Of a stretch of DNA of 37,603 nt, positions 23,699 to 31,560 are shown in pieces. Origin of the DNA: Deltaproteobacteria bacterium (lineage in GTDB: Bacteria > Desulfobacterota > Syntrophobacteria > BM002). The position numbers and the translations under genes are program-made. Location: the NCBI GenBank assembly GCA_022340905.1, contig JAJDNB010000102.1, forward strand, positions 1 through 37,603, in the 5' to 3' direction. The notes beneath the pieces were generated by a model. It worked only from the letters and a program-made list of their open reading frames with translations, had not been told where the DNA came from and did not search any database. Each line of letters opens with the position of its first letter. Position 1 is the first letter of the stretch.

Positions 23699-24601
23699 TT
23701 ATCTGGCTCTTAAGATGACCTTGTTAGACATGTGGTCGGGGTAATAAGAGAGCTTGGCCTGGCGCAGCCCAGATTCGCCTAAATCCTGCTCACGGTTTAT
23801 GTAGGTAAAACCGCTCCAAGCATTTTGGCAAAATTCTTGGTTAATCACCGCGTAGCTGCCAGTGAATTCGGGATTGGCCTTCTCGAGGTGAATAACGGCC
23901 GTATCAGGATTGAGCTCTTCTCCCAAACTGAAGGCCACCACTTTGTTGTCCACCAAGATTACCCCACCCAGGCAATCGAGCGTGTCAAAATGAAGTAAGG
24001 CTTCCCGTAAGGCCACCTCTTCATTTAAAAGGGCAGGGTTTTCCACACAACTCCTAAGGCGACACCACTGTTCTTCAAGATCCAGACAGGCCTCTATCAG
24101 ATCCCTCCCTAGTGGCTGGTATCGGTATGAATAACTATTTCTGAATTGGTTGATATGGTTGCGCTTGCGATGATACTTTCGACCCCTTAGGTTAATCAAA
24201 GACTCTGTGCGGTACACATAATCACTGTTAGCCGGGTCTGGAATAACCTCATAGGTGGTGGTGCCGGCATAACTTTGAGCCAAGAACTCAGGCACGCGGC
24301 GGATTTCCGGACTCTGAACATGTGCGCCAAGATAGTCGAAAAGCTGGTGAAAAGCGGGGGACAGATCCCCCTCACCTATTGGTGGTAAGCCAAAAAAGAG
24401 CTTGTCACTAGTTCGACCTACAAAAAGAAGTGTGTCTGCACTAAGGCACCATCGAAAGTGGTAATGATGCCGCCACATGAACAGATTGGTGAAAGTGAGC
24501 TCGGAAGTGACCGGTGGATTGCTGCGAAAGTACAAAGTAATCTGCTCACGGTCCTCCAGGCCTAGGGGTTTGAAATCGGGGTAAAGAGGCGCAGGCTGCA
24601 T
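23699..24601 (-). CDS. DUF2156 (LPG synthase C-terminal-like) protein
   Basis: A 300-residue soluble protein of the DUF2156 family, related to the GNAT-fold C-terminal domain of phosphatidylglycerol lysyltransferase (MprF). Telling stretches are 'FKPLGLEDREQITLYF' and 'SELTFTNLFMWRHHYHFRW' at the N-terminus, 'LRGRKYHRKRNHINQF' in the middle, and 'VIHLEKANPEFTGSYAVINQ' and 'GESGLRQAKLSYYPDHM' in the C-terminal GNAT half. It lacks the MprF membrane part, so lipid aminoacylation cannot be assumed. Stand-alone members are common in Desulfobacterota and Firmicutes. No neighbour suggests a function. Confidence 0.85.
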   Translation of the reverse strand: MQPAPLYPDFKPLGLEDREQITLYFRSNPPVTSELTFTNLFMWRHHYHFRWCLSADTLLFVGRTSDKLFFGLPPIGEGDLSPAFHQLFDYLGAHVQSPEIRRVPEFLAQSYAGTTTYEVIPDPANSDYVYRTESLINLRGRKYHRKRNHINQFRNSYSYRYQPLGRDLIEACLDLEEQWCRLRSCVENPALLNEEVALREALLHFDTLDCLGGVILVDNKVVAFSLGEELNPDTAVIHLEKANPEFTGSYAVINQEFCQNAWSGFTYINREQDLGESGLRQAKLSYYPDHMSNKVILRAR

Positions 24602-24742
24602 GAAGTTTCAGAAAACTAAACCCAGTATGAAGGTTTCAAGGTAACTTTTTCTTCTGAAAGAGATTGTATTCCAAGACAGCGCAGATCATCCTGGTGACTA
24701 TGTCACAAGAAATACTGGGGAGTCAATGGAATAAGATTTCTG

Positions 24743-24771
24743 TTGACACGACTACCATAAAGTGATCTATA
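24743..24771 (+). promoter_or_regulatory. Sigma70-like promoter for the small Cys-rich gene
   Basis: TTGACA at 24743-24748 is followed after 17 bp by TCTATA (24766-24771), which runs into TATATA at 24768-24773. The start codon of the small ORF is about 55 nt downstream. Confidence 0.65.
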
Positions 24772-24829
24772 TATAGGGTTTAAGAAAGGATGATACGGCA
24801 TTAAAACTATCTACGGGGGGGATCGGTCC

Positions 24830-24958
24830 ATGAACAAAAGCCCGTGCTTAGGCTGTGAAATGGCCAGCGAAGACAAGAACAAGTGTTTGGAAAACTGTGA
24901 TAAACTCAAACAATACCAGGAGTTGATTCTCAAACAGGGGATTTACGCCAAAATATAG
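24830..24958 (+). CDS. 42-residue Cys-rich protein
   Basis: This small ORF begins at an ATG preceded by a G-rich run (ggggggatcggtcc) that may act as a ribosome-binding site. It encodes 42 residues with four cysteines in the pattern Cx2C-x9-Cx3C ('CLGCEMASEDKNKCLENC'), then a charged helix-like tail ('KLKQYQELILKQG'). The Cys arrangement suggests a small zinc- or metal-binding module. A promoter lies 59 nt upstream and a strong terminator 25 nt downstream, so it looks like a real one-gene transcript of about 235 nt. It may also act as a small RNA. I do not recognise a named family, although I recall similar short 'C..C' proteins in related bacteria. Confidence 0.65.
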   Translation: MNKSPCLGCEMASEDKNKCLENCDKLKQYQELILKQGIYAKI

Positions 24959-24982
24959 TGGGACTCACGCAGAAGTAATAAG

Positions 24983-25008
24983 AAGGCGACCTTCGGGTCG
25001 CTTTTTTT
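24983..25008 (+). terminator. Rho-independent terminator
   Basis: A perfect 6-bp GC-rich stem (gcgacc/ggtcgc) with a UUCG tetraloop is followed directly by seven T (25002-25008). It lies just after the small Cys-rich ORF. Confidence 0.92.
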
Positions 25009-25354
25009 GTCTCTTAGGTGTCGGGTTTCCGGTGTTCCGCCGGAGGCGGATCAGGAAAAAGAAGATGGAGGGTAGGACCTGACACCTGTTGGAGCGAAGC
25101 GGAAATCCCGTCTGCTGCGAAGCGCCAGCGGGGAACACTGAACACTGAAACCTGAGTCTATGGTGTTTGGGATATTTAGTCACTCCAGTAATCCAACACT
25201 CCAACACTCCGACACTCCAATTCTCCAGAGCCTCTTGATTCGCTAAAAGGATATGTGCAGGGACTGATCCTGATTCCCAACCTCGAATGTCTCGGAAATG
25301 CCTTGCTCTTCTGGGCAAAAGTCCATAAAATGCGGGAATACCGGAGAAAATCGT
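25009..25354. repeat. Repeat-rich spacer before the CLC gene
   Basis: No gene is seen. It contains aggtgtc/gacacct inverted units, 'gaacactgaacactgaaac', and a run of 'aacactccaacactccgacactcc' type units near 25192-25222. The region before the CLC start (25260-25354) is non-repetitive and should hold its promoter. Confidence 0.65.
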
Positions 25355-27145
25355 ATGCCAGAGCAAAGACGATGGACAAATTTTTTTAATTATCTAAAAG
25401 AGCACACCATCTCGCGCTGGATGTTCTACAGCCTGCTTATTGGTATTATATCCGGTCTGGGTGCTGCCTTTTTCTTTTTCTCCCTTGAATGGCTGAAATA
25501 CTTTTGTCTGGATTACCTGGCGGGTTATCCAATGGAGTCCCCTGTCGGTGAGCAACTGGTCAAGAATATGCCTCATGGCACACTGAAGCTCTGGCTTCTT
25601 TTCCTGGCTCCTGCCATTGGCGGGTTGATTTCAGGCCTGCTTGTCTATACCTGGGCCCCTGAAGCTGAAGGACATGGCACCGATGCCATGATTGATGCCT
25701 TTCATAACAAAGAGGGTCGAATCCGTTCCCGGGTACCATTCGTGAAAACCATTGCATCCGTGGCCACCATGGCCACAGGTGGTAGTGCAGGCCGGGAAGG
25801 ACCCATTGCCCAAATCGGCTCTGGTTTCGGTTCCTGGCTGGGACGGTCGCTGAAATTGAACACCAGGGAGCAGCGGTTGCTCCTGCTGGCTGGCTGTGCT
25901 GGTGGGTTGGGTGCAATCTTCCGAGCCCCTTTGGGCGGCGCGATTACCAGCATTGAAGTACTCTACACTGAGGACTTCGAAACGGAGGCCATCATCCCCT
26001 GCATTATGAGCTCGGTGGTGGCGTACTCGATTTTTACTTTCATTTTTGGACAGCAACCCATCTTTGCAACCCCCACGTTGAAGTTCACCGATCCGCGTGA
26101 ACTGATGGGCTACGCAGCCCTCGGCTTGGTTTGTGTGCCGGTGGGCTGGCTCTACGCCAGGTCCCTGTACGGGCTCAGGGACCATTTTTTCAAACGAATA
26201 CCCATCAAAACTCATTTCGTTCCGGCGATCGGTGGTCTTATGGTTGGTTGTATTGGTCTAGTCGCCCCTAAAGCATTGAGTGGTGGCTATGGGGTTATTC
26301 AGTTGGCACTGTTGGGTGAGCTTACCATTGGACTGATGGCAGTTTTGGTTTTGGCAAAGATCTTTGCCACCTCCTTTACCATCGGTTCTGGAGGGAGTGG
26401 GGGTGTGTTCGGCCCGGCCCTCTATATTGGCGCCATGCTGGGAGGGGTGGTTGGTCAACTGGGGGCTCAGTATTTTCCGGCAGTGGTTAGGGATCCGAGT
26501 ACGTTCGCTCTGGTCGGCATGGCGGCATTTTTCGCTGGAGTGGCCAAGGCACCCATCGGTGCCTTGCTCATGGTCTCAGAAATGACCCAGGGGTACGGAC
26601 TAGTGGTGCCTTTGATGTTAGCCTGTGCCATTCCGGTAGTACTGTCTGGTCGTTGGGGTATCTATGAAAAACAGGTCAAGAACAAATTTGCCTCACCGGC
26701 GCATGTGTCAGATCTAACAATTAATGTGCTCCAGACAATGCAAGTGCGTAACGTGTACAATCCAGATAAGCCGGTAACGATGCTACCTGTGGACATGCGT
26801 CTGAGACAGATGAAAGAGCTCATGATTCGGACCAGAGAATCCTTTTTCCCCGTTGTGGACGAAGAGATACGCTTGGTGGGAATCCTGTCGTTTCCAGAAC
26901 TGCGGGCCATTCTATTTGAAGATGCCATGTCGGAACTCATTGTGGTGGGTGACATGGCTGAAAAACCCGTGTTTATTGGTCTCAACGAGACGCTTTACGA
27001 GGCCTTGATCAAGTTTATAAGTAGCGGCTATGGACAGCTCCCCATCCTTGAGGACGACCGACCTGGACGTCTTACCGGGGTACTGAGCCTGGGGGAACTG
27101 ATGGAGGCCTATCATCAAGAAATGGTGAGACTGGAGCAGGGATAG
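25355..27145 (+). CDS. CLC-family chloride channel/transporter with CBS domains
   Basis: A 596-residue polytopic membrane protein. The CLC core covers about residues 20-440. 'APEAEGHGTDAM' replaces the GSGIP motif, GREGP carries the gating glutamate (Glu148, same number as in E. coli ClC-ec1), and 'GGSGGVFGPALYIGAMLGG' is the GxFxP motif. By hand alignment the internal proton glutamate of ClC-ec1 (Glu203) is Val202 here, as in CLC channels. The C-terminus (about 480-596) holds two CBS domains, which often bind adenine nucleotides. I chose the ATG at 25355 (GGAG 8 nt upstream); a longer frame from 25298 has no support. Probable role: chloride or other anion transport, coupling uncertain. Confidence 0.92.
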   Translation: MPEQRRWTNFFNYLKEHTISRWMFYSLLIGIISGLGAAFFFFSLEWLKYFCLDYLAGYPMESPVGEQLVKNMPHGTLKLWLLFLAPAIGGLISGLLVYTWAPEAEGHGTDAMIDAFHNKEGRIRSRVPFVKTIASVATMATGGSAGREGPIAQIGSGFGSWLGRSLKLNTREQRLLLLAGCAGGLGAIFRAPLGGAITSIEVLYTEDFETEAIIPCIMSSVVAYSIFTFIFGQQPIFATPTLKFTDPRELMGYAALGLVCVPVGWLYARSLYGLRDHFFKRIPIKTHFVPAIGGLMVGCIGLVAPKALSGGYGVIQLALLGELTIGLMAVLVLAKIFATSFTIGSGGSGGVFGPALYIGAMLGGVVGQLGAQYFPAVVRDPSTFALVGMAAFFAGVAKAPIGALLMVSEMTQGYGLVVPLMLACAIPVVLSGRWGIYEKQVKNKFASPAHVSDLTINVLQTMQVRNVYNPDKPVTMLPVDMRLRQMKELMIRTRESFFPVVDEEIRLVGILSFPELRAILFEDAMSELIVVGDMAEKPVFIGLNETLYEALIKFISSGYGQLPILEDDRPGRLTGVLSLGELMEAYHQEMVRLEQG

Positions 27146-27375
27146 GGAAGATTCAGCTGGCAGGCGGCAACTGGCGGCGAGCAGCCAGTAAAACTTAGAG
27201 GGCAGATATCAGAGGTCTGAGGTCAGGTATAAAGCTGATCTCTGATCTCCGACTTCTGACCTCTACGATAGACGGTTTCCACGATTTGCCCGTTTGACCA
27301 ATCGACGAATTGACGAATAACTCCTGGCTTCTATCTAACTAATTTAAGGGAGCACAAGGGGAGGGGTTCATACAG
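27146..27375. repeat. Repeat mosaic between the CLC gene and ahb
   Basis: 'Cagctggcag' (27154-27163) and 'ggcggcaactggcggc' units are followed by the inverted 110-nt element (27219-27328). The last 45 bp before the ahb gene are unique and G-rich (agggagcacaaggggaggg), giving a ribosome-binding site. Confidence 0.8.
27219..27328 (-). repeat. 110-nt dispersed repeat, copy 2 (inverted)
   Basis: The reverse complement matches 22200-22309 at about 95 percent. The 24 bp at 27303-27326 also match 869-892 in the first intergenic region. Unlike copy 1, it lacks the second full hairpin arm. Confidence 0.9.
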
Positions 27376-27864
27376 ATGAACGAGACACGAAAATTAACTG
27401 AGATCGAAAAAAGAATAATCCACGAGTTGCAGCAGGATCTGCCGGTCGCAAGCCGACCTTTTGCTGAAGTGGCGGCAAAAGTAGGAATCAGCGAAAGTGA
27501 ACTACTGGAAAAGGTGCACGAATTCATTGCCAACGGAACTATTCGGCGTTTCGGCGCCACTTTGAGGCATCAACGCTCAGGATTTGAAGCCAATGCCATG
27601 GTGGTGTGGGAGGTGGCACCCGAGAGGACTGAGGAAGTAGGTGCCCTCTTCGCTTCATTCAGAGAGGTCAGCCACTGTTATCAGCGGCCGGCGCTCCCAA
27701 ATTGGCCATACCGCATATTCACCATGATCCACGGATCATCCCGAGAAGTTTGCCAAGAAATTGCGAAGAGGATGGCAGATGCAGCAGGGATCCAAAACTA
27801 CGAACTGCTTTTTACCGGAGAAGAATTGAAGAAGACCACCATGGCGTATTTTGGTGAAGACTAG
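27376..27864 (+). CDS. Siroheme decarboxylase subunit (AhbA/AhbB, Lrp-like)
   Basis: A 162-residue protein with an N-terminal winged-helix of the Lrp/AsnC type ('LTEIEKRIIHELQQDLPV') and a C-terminal ferredoxin-like domain. 'SHCYQRPALPNWPYRIFTMI' carries the His, Tyr and Arg residues typical of AhbA/AhbB and NirDLGH proteins. In sulfate reducers AhbA and AhbB together decarboxylate siroheme to didecarboxysiroheme, the first step of the alternative haem route. hemL, which makes the common precursor 5-aminolevulinate, follows 167 bp later. Only one of the two usual subunits is here, so I do not choose A or B. It is an enzyme despite the regulator-like fold. Confidence 0.85.
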   Translation: MNETRKLTEIEKRIIHELQQDLPVASRPFAEVAAKVGISESELLEKVHEFIANGTIRRFGATLRHQRSGFEANAMVVWEVAPERTEEVGALFASFREVSHCYQRPALPNWPYRIFTMIHGSSREVCQEIAKRMADAAGIQNYELLFTGEELKKTTMAYFGED

Positions 27865-28031
27865 CGTCCGTTGTCAAGGAAGGCATAGAGCATGGGGCAT
27901 GGAGCATGGGAATAAAGCGAGAAAAGCGGGAAAGGCGAGAATAATGACGGCCACGTCAGTGGCCAAGTGACCATGAATGACAGCGAAGTTTATTGATCCC
28001 ATAGAAGGGCAAGCATGATGAGGAGGAATGA
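27865..28031. repeat. Repeat-rich spacer between ahb and hemL
   Basis: It contains the 26-bp run shared with 636-661 (at 27877-27902), 'gcgagaaaagcgggaaaggcg' type units, and a short GTCAYT-type element with ARTGAC at 27943, 27966 and 27976. AGGAGG at the right end serves hemL. Confidence 0.7.
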
Positions 28032-29315
28032 ATGGCTCAAGCTAGTAGTGAAAAGTTGTATCGCCAGGCAGAGCAAGTAATCCCTGGTGGGGTAAATAGC
28101 CCGGTCCGTTCGTGCCGGGCAGTGGGTACCCATCCTTTGTTTATTGCCAGGGGGCTGGGTTCGAAGATTTTCGATGTAGATGGCAACAGCTACATCGATT
28201 ATGTGGGTTCCTGGGGTCCGCTGATTCTGGGCCATGCCCATCCCGAGGTGGTGGAGGCTGTTAAAACCGCAGCTGAACTGGGAACCAGCTTTGGTATTCC
28301 CACTACGCTAGAAGTTGAGTTGGCCCAAATGATTACGGAGATAGTTCCCTCTATGGAAATGATCCGAATGGTCAATTCCGGCACTGAGGCCACCATGAGC
28401 GCCATCCGGCTGGCCCGAGGTTACACGGGCAGGAGCAAGATTATCAAGTTCGATGGCTGCTACCACGGTCATGCGGATACGCTCCTGGTAAAAGCGGGCT
28501 CTGGAGCGGCAACCCTTGGCATTCCTGGTAGTGCGGGAGTACCAGCTGATTTCGTCAAGCATACTTTGTCGCTGAGATTCAATGATCTGGATCAGGTAGT
28601 GACGGTTATGCAGGAACAAGGAAAAGACGTGGCTGCCATCATACTCGAGCCGGTGGCAGGAAATATGGGCGTCGTGCCGCCCAAACCAGGGTTTCTCGAA
28701 GGTCTCAGGCACTGGTGTAACGAGACCGGAGCCTTGCTGATTTTCGATGAGGTAATGACAGGCTTCCGTGTGGCTCTGGGGGGAGCGCAGGAACGCTTTG
28801 GTGTACAGCCAGATCTCACCTGCCTGGGCAAAGTGATCGGCGGTGGGTTGCCCGTAGGAGCGTACGGGGGAAGCCGTGACATTATGAGCAAAGTTGCCCC
28901 CCTGGGAGAGGTTTATCAAGCAGGGACCTTATCAGGCAATCCTTTGGCAGTTACTGCTGGTTTGACAACCTTGAGGCTATTGAGCAAACCTGGAGTTTAC
29001 GACAAGCTCGAAGATCGCTCCAACTATCTCTTTAGTGAGATGAGTCGGCTGGCGGCGAAGCATAAAGTGGTATCCACCATGAATAGAGTAGGGTCAATGG
29101 GGTGTCTCTTTTTCACCCAACAAATAGTAGTTGATTTCGACTCCGCTCAGACTTCCGACACCCAAAAATTTGCCCATATGTTTTGCGCCATGCTAGAAAG
29201 GGGCGTGTACCTGGCTCCATCTCAATTCGAGGCGGCTTTCGTCAGTCTGGCCCACGATCAGGAAGACGTGGATAAAACCCTGGCAGCAGCGGACCAGGTT
29301 TTTAAAGAAATGTAA
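28032..29315 (+). CDS. hemL: Glutamate-1-semialdehyde 2,1-aminomutase
   Basis: A 427-residue PLP enzyme that converts glutamate-1-semialdehyde to 5-aminolevulinate, the committed precursor of all tetrapyrroles. '[15 protein letters not shown]' starts the fold, '[17 protein letters not shown]' binds the cofactor phosphate, '[16 protein letters not shown]' is a family signature, '[19 protein letters not shown]' holds the PLP-ring aspartate, and '[17 protein letters not shown]' the Schiff-base lysine. AGGAGG lies at ideal spacing before the ATG. Full length. The pairing with a siroheme decarboxylase gene points to siroheme and haem supply for cytochromes and sulfite reductase. Confidence 0.97.
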   Translation: MAQASSEKLYRQAEQVIPGGVNSPVRSCRAVGTHPLFIARGLGSKIFDVDGNSYIDYVGSWGPLILGHAHPEVVEAVKTAAELGTSFGIPTTLEVELAQMITEIVPSMEMIRMVNSGTEATMSAIRLARGYTGRSKIIKFDGCYHGHADTLLVKAGSGAATLGIPGSAGVPADFVKHTLSLRFNDLDQVVTVMQEQGKDVAAIILEPVAGNMGVVPPKPGFLEGLRHWCNETGALLIFDEVMTGFRVALGGAQERFGVQPDLTCLGKVIGGGLPVGAYGGSRDIMSKVAPLGEVYQAGTLSGNPLAVTAGLTTLRLLSKPGVYDKLEDRSNYLFSEMSRLAAKHKVVSTMNRVGSMGCLFFTQQIVVDFDSAQTSDTQKFAHMFCAMLERGVYLAPSQFEAAFVSLAHDQEDVDKTLAAADQVFKEM

Positions 29316-29569
29316 TCCAGCAGGCAATAAACACTCACGTGTCATTATACTTCGCGCATGCGCGCTCCGTTGTCATTGGGGCTGCGCCCGTCATTCGGCC
29401 TTACGGCCGTCATTAAGTTTTTTCAACGCGATAACGATAAGCAAGAATGAATGACAGCATAGCGTAGTGACCCAATGACTATAAATGACGCCGAAGGCAT
29501 GTTGACAGCGAAGTGTAATGGCCTAATGACATGCTACTTCGCGAACGCAATTCTTTTCACAAAAAAACA
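29316..29569. repeat. Large GTCAYT-type mirror element
   Basis: GTCATT starts at 29341, 29372, 29390 and 29409. The mirror form ARTGAC starts at 29450, 29466, 29474, 29484 and 29525, around an A/T-rich centre near 29415-29440. The segments between are short palindromes such as cggccttacggccg. No gene is seen; the atp promoter region begins just after. Confidence 0.75.
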
Positions 29570-29598
29570 TTGACTTTCCCCAGGTGCTGTGGTAGGGA
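29570..29598 (+). promoter_or_regulatory. Candidate promoter of the atp Fo genes
   Basis: TTGACT (29570-29575) and TAGGGA (29593-29598) are 17 bp apart. The -10 box is a poor match, so this is tentative. It lies immediately upstream of a Rex-like inverted repeat. Confidence 0.4.
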
Positions 29599-29601
29599 AG
29601 T

Positions 29602-29619
29602 ACGTGAAGTTTTACACGA
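29602..29619. promoter_or_regulatory. Candidate Rex operator
   Basis: The 18-bp site acgtgaagttttacacga has GTGAA-N4-TACAC symmetry, one base off the GTGAA-N4-TTCAC core of Rex boxes. It lies just after the candidate -10 box and 70 bp before the atp genes. The rex gene is 2 kb downstream. Confidence 0.5.
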
Positions 29620-29689
29620 ACTATGTTGCTGCCGTAAAGCAGTTTAATTCGTGGGCAGGGGCCAGACTGGGAAGAGAGGGGTGGCCTTC

Positions 29690-29908
29690 ATGAAAGAAGA
29701 CACCAGGAAGGCTCTCAAACTGGTCGGGCTCGCCAGCACCCTGGGACTCACCATAGTCATTGCCACCTTCATCGGACTGGCGTTGGGACTCTGGTTAGAC
29801 AGGGTGTTTAACACCAGCCCGTGGCTTACCGTAATACTTCTCATAGCTGGTATTATTGCAGGATTTCGTAATTTTTACCGTTTTATGTCCAAACGCGCCA
29901 AGGAGTGA
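29690..29908 (+). CDS. F0F1 ATPase assembly protein AtpZ/AtpI-like
   Basis: A 72-residue protein with two membrane segments: about residues 10-32 ('GLASTLGLTIVIATFIGLAL') and 38-58 ('WLTVILLIAGIIAGF'). It matches the small AtpZ-type proteins encoded at the front of ATP synthase operons, thought to help c-ring assembly or magnesium entry. The ATG at 29690 is used because GAGGGG precedes it; a GTG at 29651 would add 13 polar residues. It overlaps the next gene by 4 nt, so the two are translationally coupled. Confidence 0.82.
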   Translation: MKEDTRKALKLVGLASTLGLTIVIATFIGLALGLWLDRVFNTSPWLTVILLIAGIIAGFRNFYRFMSKRAKE

Positions 29909-30324
29909 GGGTCATCTCTGGCCCAACCACTATGCCTTTAGAAGATGAGGCCCTGATTAAGAAGGTTGAACTATTCAACTGGATCCTGTTAGCGCTTCTC
30001 ACCAGTAGTGGTTTCGTTTTCTTTTCCCGAGATTTTGGCTTTGGGGTCCTGGTTGGAGGGGTATTGGCAATCGCCAATTTCTATTTGATGAAACGCAGTT
30101 TGTTCAGGGCGCTAGATCCACAAAGAAAAGGAAAAACAAGGTTTTTCTATCTGCTCAAGTATTTCCTGCGTCTTGCAGCTCTAGGAGTGATTATAGCCTG
30201 GTTACTGATCAAGGGGTGGGTAAGTCCCTTTGGCATGCTGTTGGGCTTATCTATCATAGTTATTGGCATTGCGCTGGCAGGTATTCACGAGGCGCGAAAA
30301 TTCTTTATCAAGGGGGTAGTCTAG
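29905..30324 (+). CDS. atpI: ATP synthase subunit I (AtpI family)
   Basis: A 139-residue membrane protein with four predicted membrane segments in two pairs ('FNWILLALLTSSGFVFF', 'FGFGVLVGGVLAIANFYL', 'LRLAALGVIIAWLLI', 'FGMLLGLSIIVIGIALAG'). Topology and place before atpB fit the ATP-synt_I family, which assists assembly of the Fo part. The GTG at 29905 overlaps the previous stop and has AAGGAG just upstream. An ATG at 29932 is the alternative start. It lies 3 nt from atpB, so it is co-transcribed with it. Confidence 0.8.
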   Translation: MRVISGPTTMPLEDEALIKKVELFNWILLALLTSSGFVFFSRDFGFGVLVGGVLAIANFYLMKRSLFRALDPQRKGKTRFFYLLKYFLRLAALGVIIAWLLIKGWVSPFGMLLGLSIIVIGIALAGIHEARKFFIKGVV

Positions 30325-30327
30325 GCC

Positions 30328-31050
30328 ATGGAACACCCGATAATCTTTCTGAATCTCCTTTTTGCAAAACTTGGTCTGCCTATTGTCCACGATTTCGGTG
30401 AAGCCCACACATTTCTGCAGAAGATACTCCTCCCCTATGTGACCTACACCTGGGTGATCATTGTCGGCTTGGTGATCCTGGTCAAACTTACGGTTCGCAA
30501 AATCGAGTTGATCCCTAAGGGGGGTCAGAATGTCTTCGAGGTTGTGATCAGCGGCATCGAGGAGTTCATGGTTAGCGTTACCGGGGAGGAGGGCCGTTAC
30601 CTGTTCCCTTTGATAGGCACGCTGGCTTTTTACATTCTCATCAGTAACTACATGGGAATGGTCCCGGGCTTCTTCGGTCCCACTGCCAACGTCAACACCA
30701 CCCTGGCATGTGCCATAATAACGGTTTTCTACACCCACGTAATCGGGGTCAAATTCCATGGACCTGGATACATAAAACATTTTATGGGGCCAATTTGGTG
30801 GCTGTCACCCCTTATCTTCGTTGTGGAGGTAATTGGCCACCTTGCCCGCATTCTCAGCCTGTCCATCCGACTCTTCGGCAACATCTTCGGCGAGGAGTTG
30901 GTCTTAGCCATTCTCATGTTTTTGGCGGGTCTTTACCTCGCTCCTTTACCGGTGATGTTTTTGGGTCTGTTTACCGGCGGCGTGCAGGCCTTTATTTTCT
31001 GCCTGCTCGCCATGATGTATTTCGCCGGCGCTATTGAGCATGCCCACTAA
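30328..31050 (+). CDS. atpB: ATP synthase Fo subunit a
   Basis: A 240-residue polytopic protein that forms the ion half-channels next to the c-ring. The essential arginine is Arg181 in 'ILSLSIRLFGNIFGEE'. 'SNYMGMVPGFFGPTANVNTT' and 'GGVQAFIFCLLAMMYFAGAI' near the end are family motifs. Full length, with five to six membrane segments. It follows atpI by 3 nt and precedes atpE by 112 bp. The F1 genes and atpF are not in the window, so the Fo genes form a separate operon, as in several deltaproteobacteria. Confidence 0.95.
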   Translation: MEHPIIFLNLLFAKLGLPIVHDFGEAHTFLQKILLPYVTYTWVIIVGLVILVKLTVRKIELIPKGGQNVFEVVISGIEEFMVSVTGEEGRYLFPLIGTLAFYILISNYMGMVPGFFGPTANVNTTLACAIITVFYTHVIGVKFHGPGYIKHFMGPIWWLSPLIFVVEVIGHLARILSLSIRLFGNIFGEELVLAILMFLAGLYLAPLPVMFLGLFTGGVQAFIFCLLAMMYFAGAIEHAH

Positions 31051-31162
31051 CATGCCGCCTTTGAGCGTGCGCAAGGACAGGGGGAAAGCAAAAAGGTTGG
31101 GAAGAAGGTCGTAGTTAGGAAGAAGGCCATATTAATAATTACAAACAAGGAGGGCTTCTTGC

Positions 31163-31537
31163 ATGAAAAGGAAAGTTCTGTTTCTGACACTGGTACTAGT
31201 TCTGGGTTTCGCCGCCTTGGCTTTTGCGGCAGAGGCGACAGAAGCTGAAAAAGTTGTGGGTCTCAGGTTCTTCCTGTACTCTGCTGTGGCAGCAGGTTTC
31301 TCCATTGCCATCTCTTCTATCGGCTGTGGTATTGCTCAAGGAATCTCCATCAAGAGCTCAGTGGAAGGCGTTGCCCGCAATCCCGAGGCCTCAGGTAAAA
31401 TCACGGTGACCATGATGATCGGTCTGGCGATGATTGAGTCCCTTTGTATTTATTGCTTGGTTATCTGCCTGATCCTGATCTACGCAAACCCGGTGTCCAA
31501 GCTCATCCAGGGTTTTGTGGGGCTAGTTGCTCATTAG
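31163..31537 (+). CDS. atpE: ATP synthase Fo subunit c with sodium-type site
   Basis: A 124-residue c subunit, longer than the usual 75-90 because of an N-terminal signal-like segment (residues 1-23, 'VLFLTLVLVLGFAALAFA'), probably cleaved or membrane-inserted. Two hairpin helices follow, joined by the polar loop 'ARNPEA'. The ion-site residues are Gln59, Glu92, Ser93 and Tyr97, with the same spacing as Gln32, Glu65, Ser66 and Tyr70 of the Na+ c-ring of Ilyobacter tartaricus. AAGGAGG lies before the ATG. It is the last gene of the Fo operon. Confidence 0.95.
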   Translation: MKRKVLFLTLVLVLGFAALAFAAEATEAEKVVGLRFFLYSAVAAGFSIAISSIGCGIAQGISIKSSVEGVARNPEASGKITVTMMIGLAMIESLCIYCLVICLILIYANPVSKLIQGFVGLVAH

Positions 31538-31560
31538 CAGCTAAACTGCGGATAAACGAC

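Noticed and set aside
25298..25354. An N-terminal 19-residue extension of the CLC protein
   Set aside because: It has no ribosome-binding site, is polar and Cys-containing unlike family starts, and the ATG at 25355 has GGAG at good spacing.
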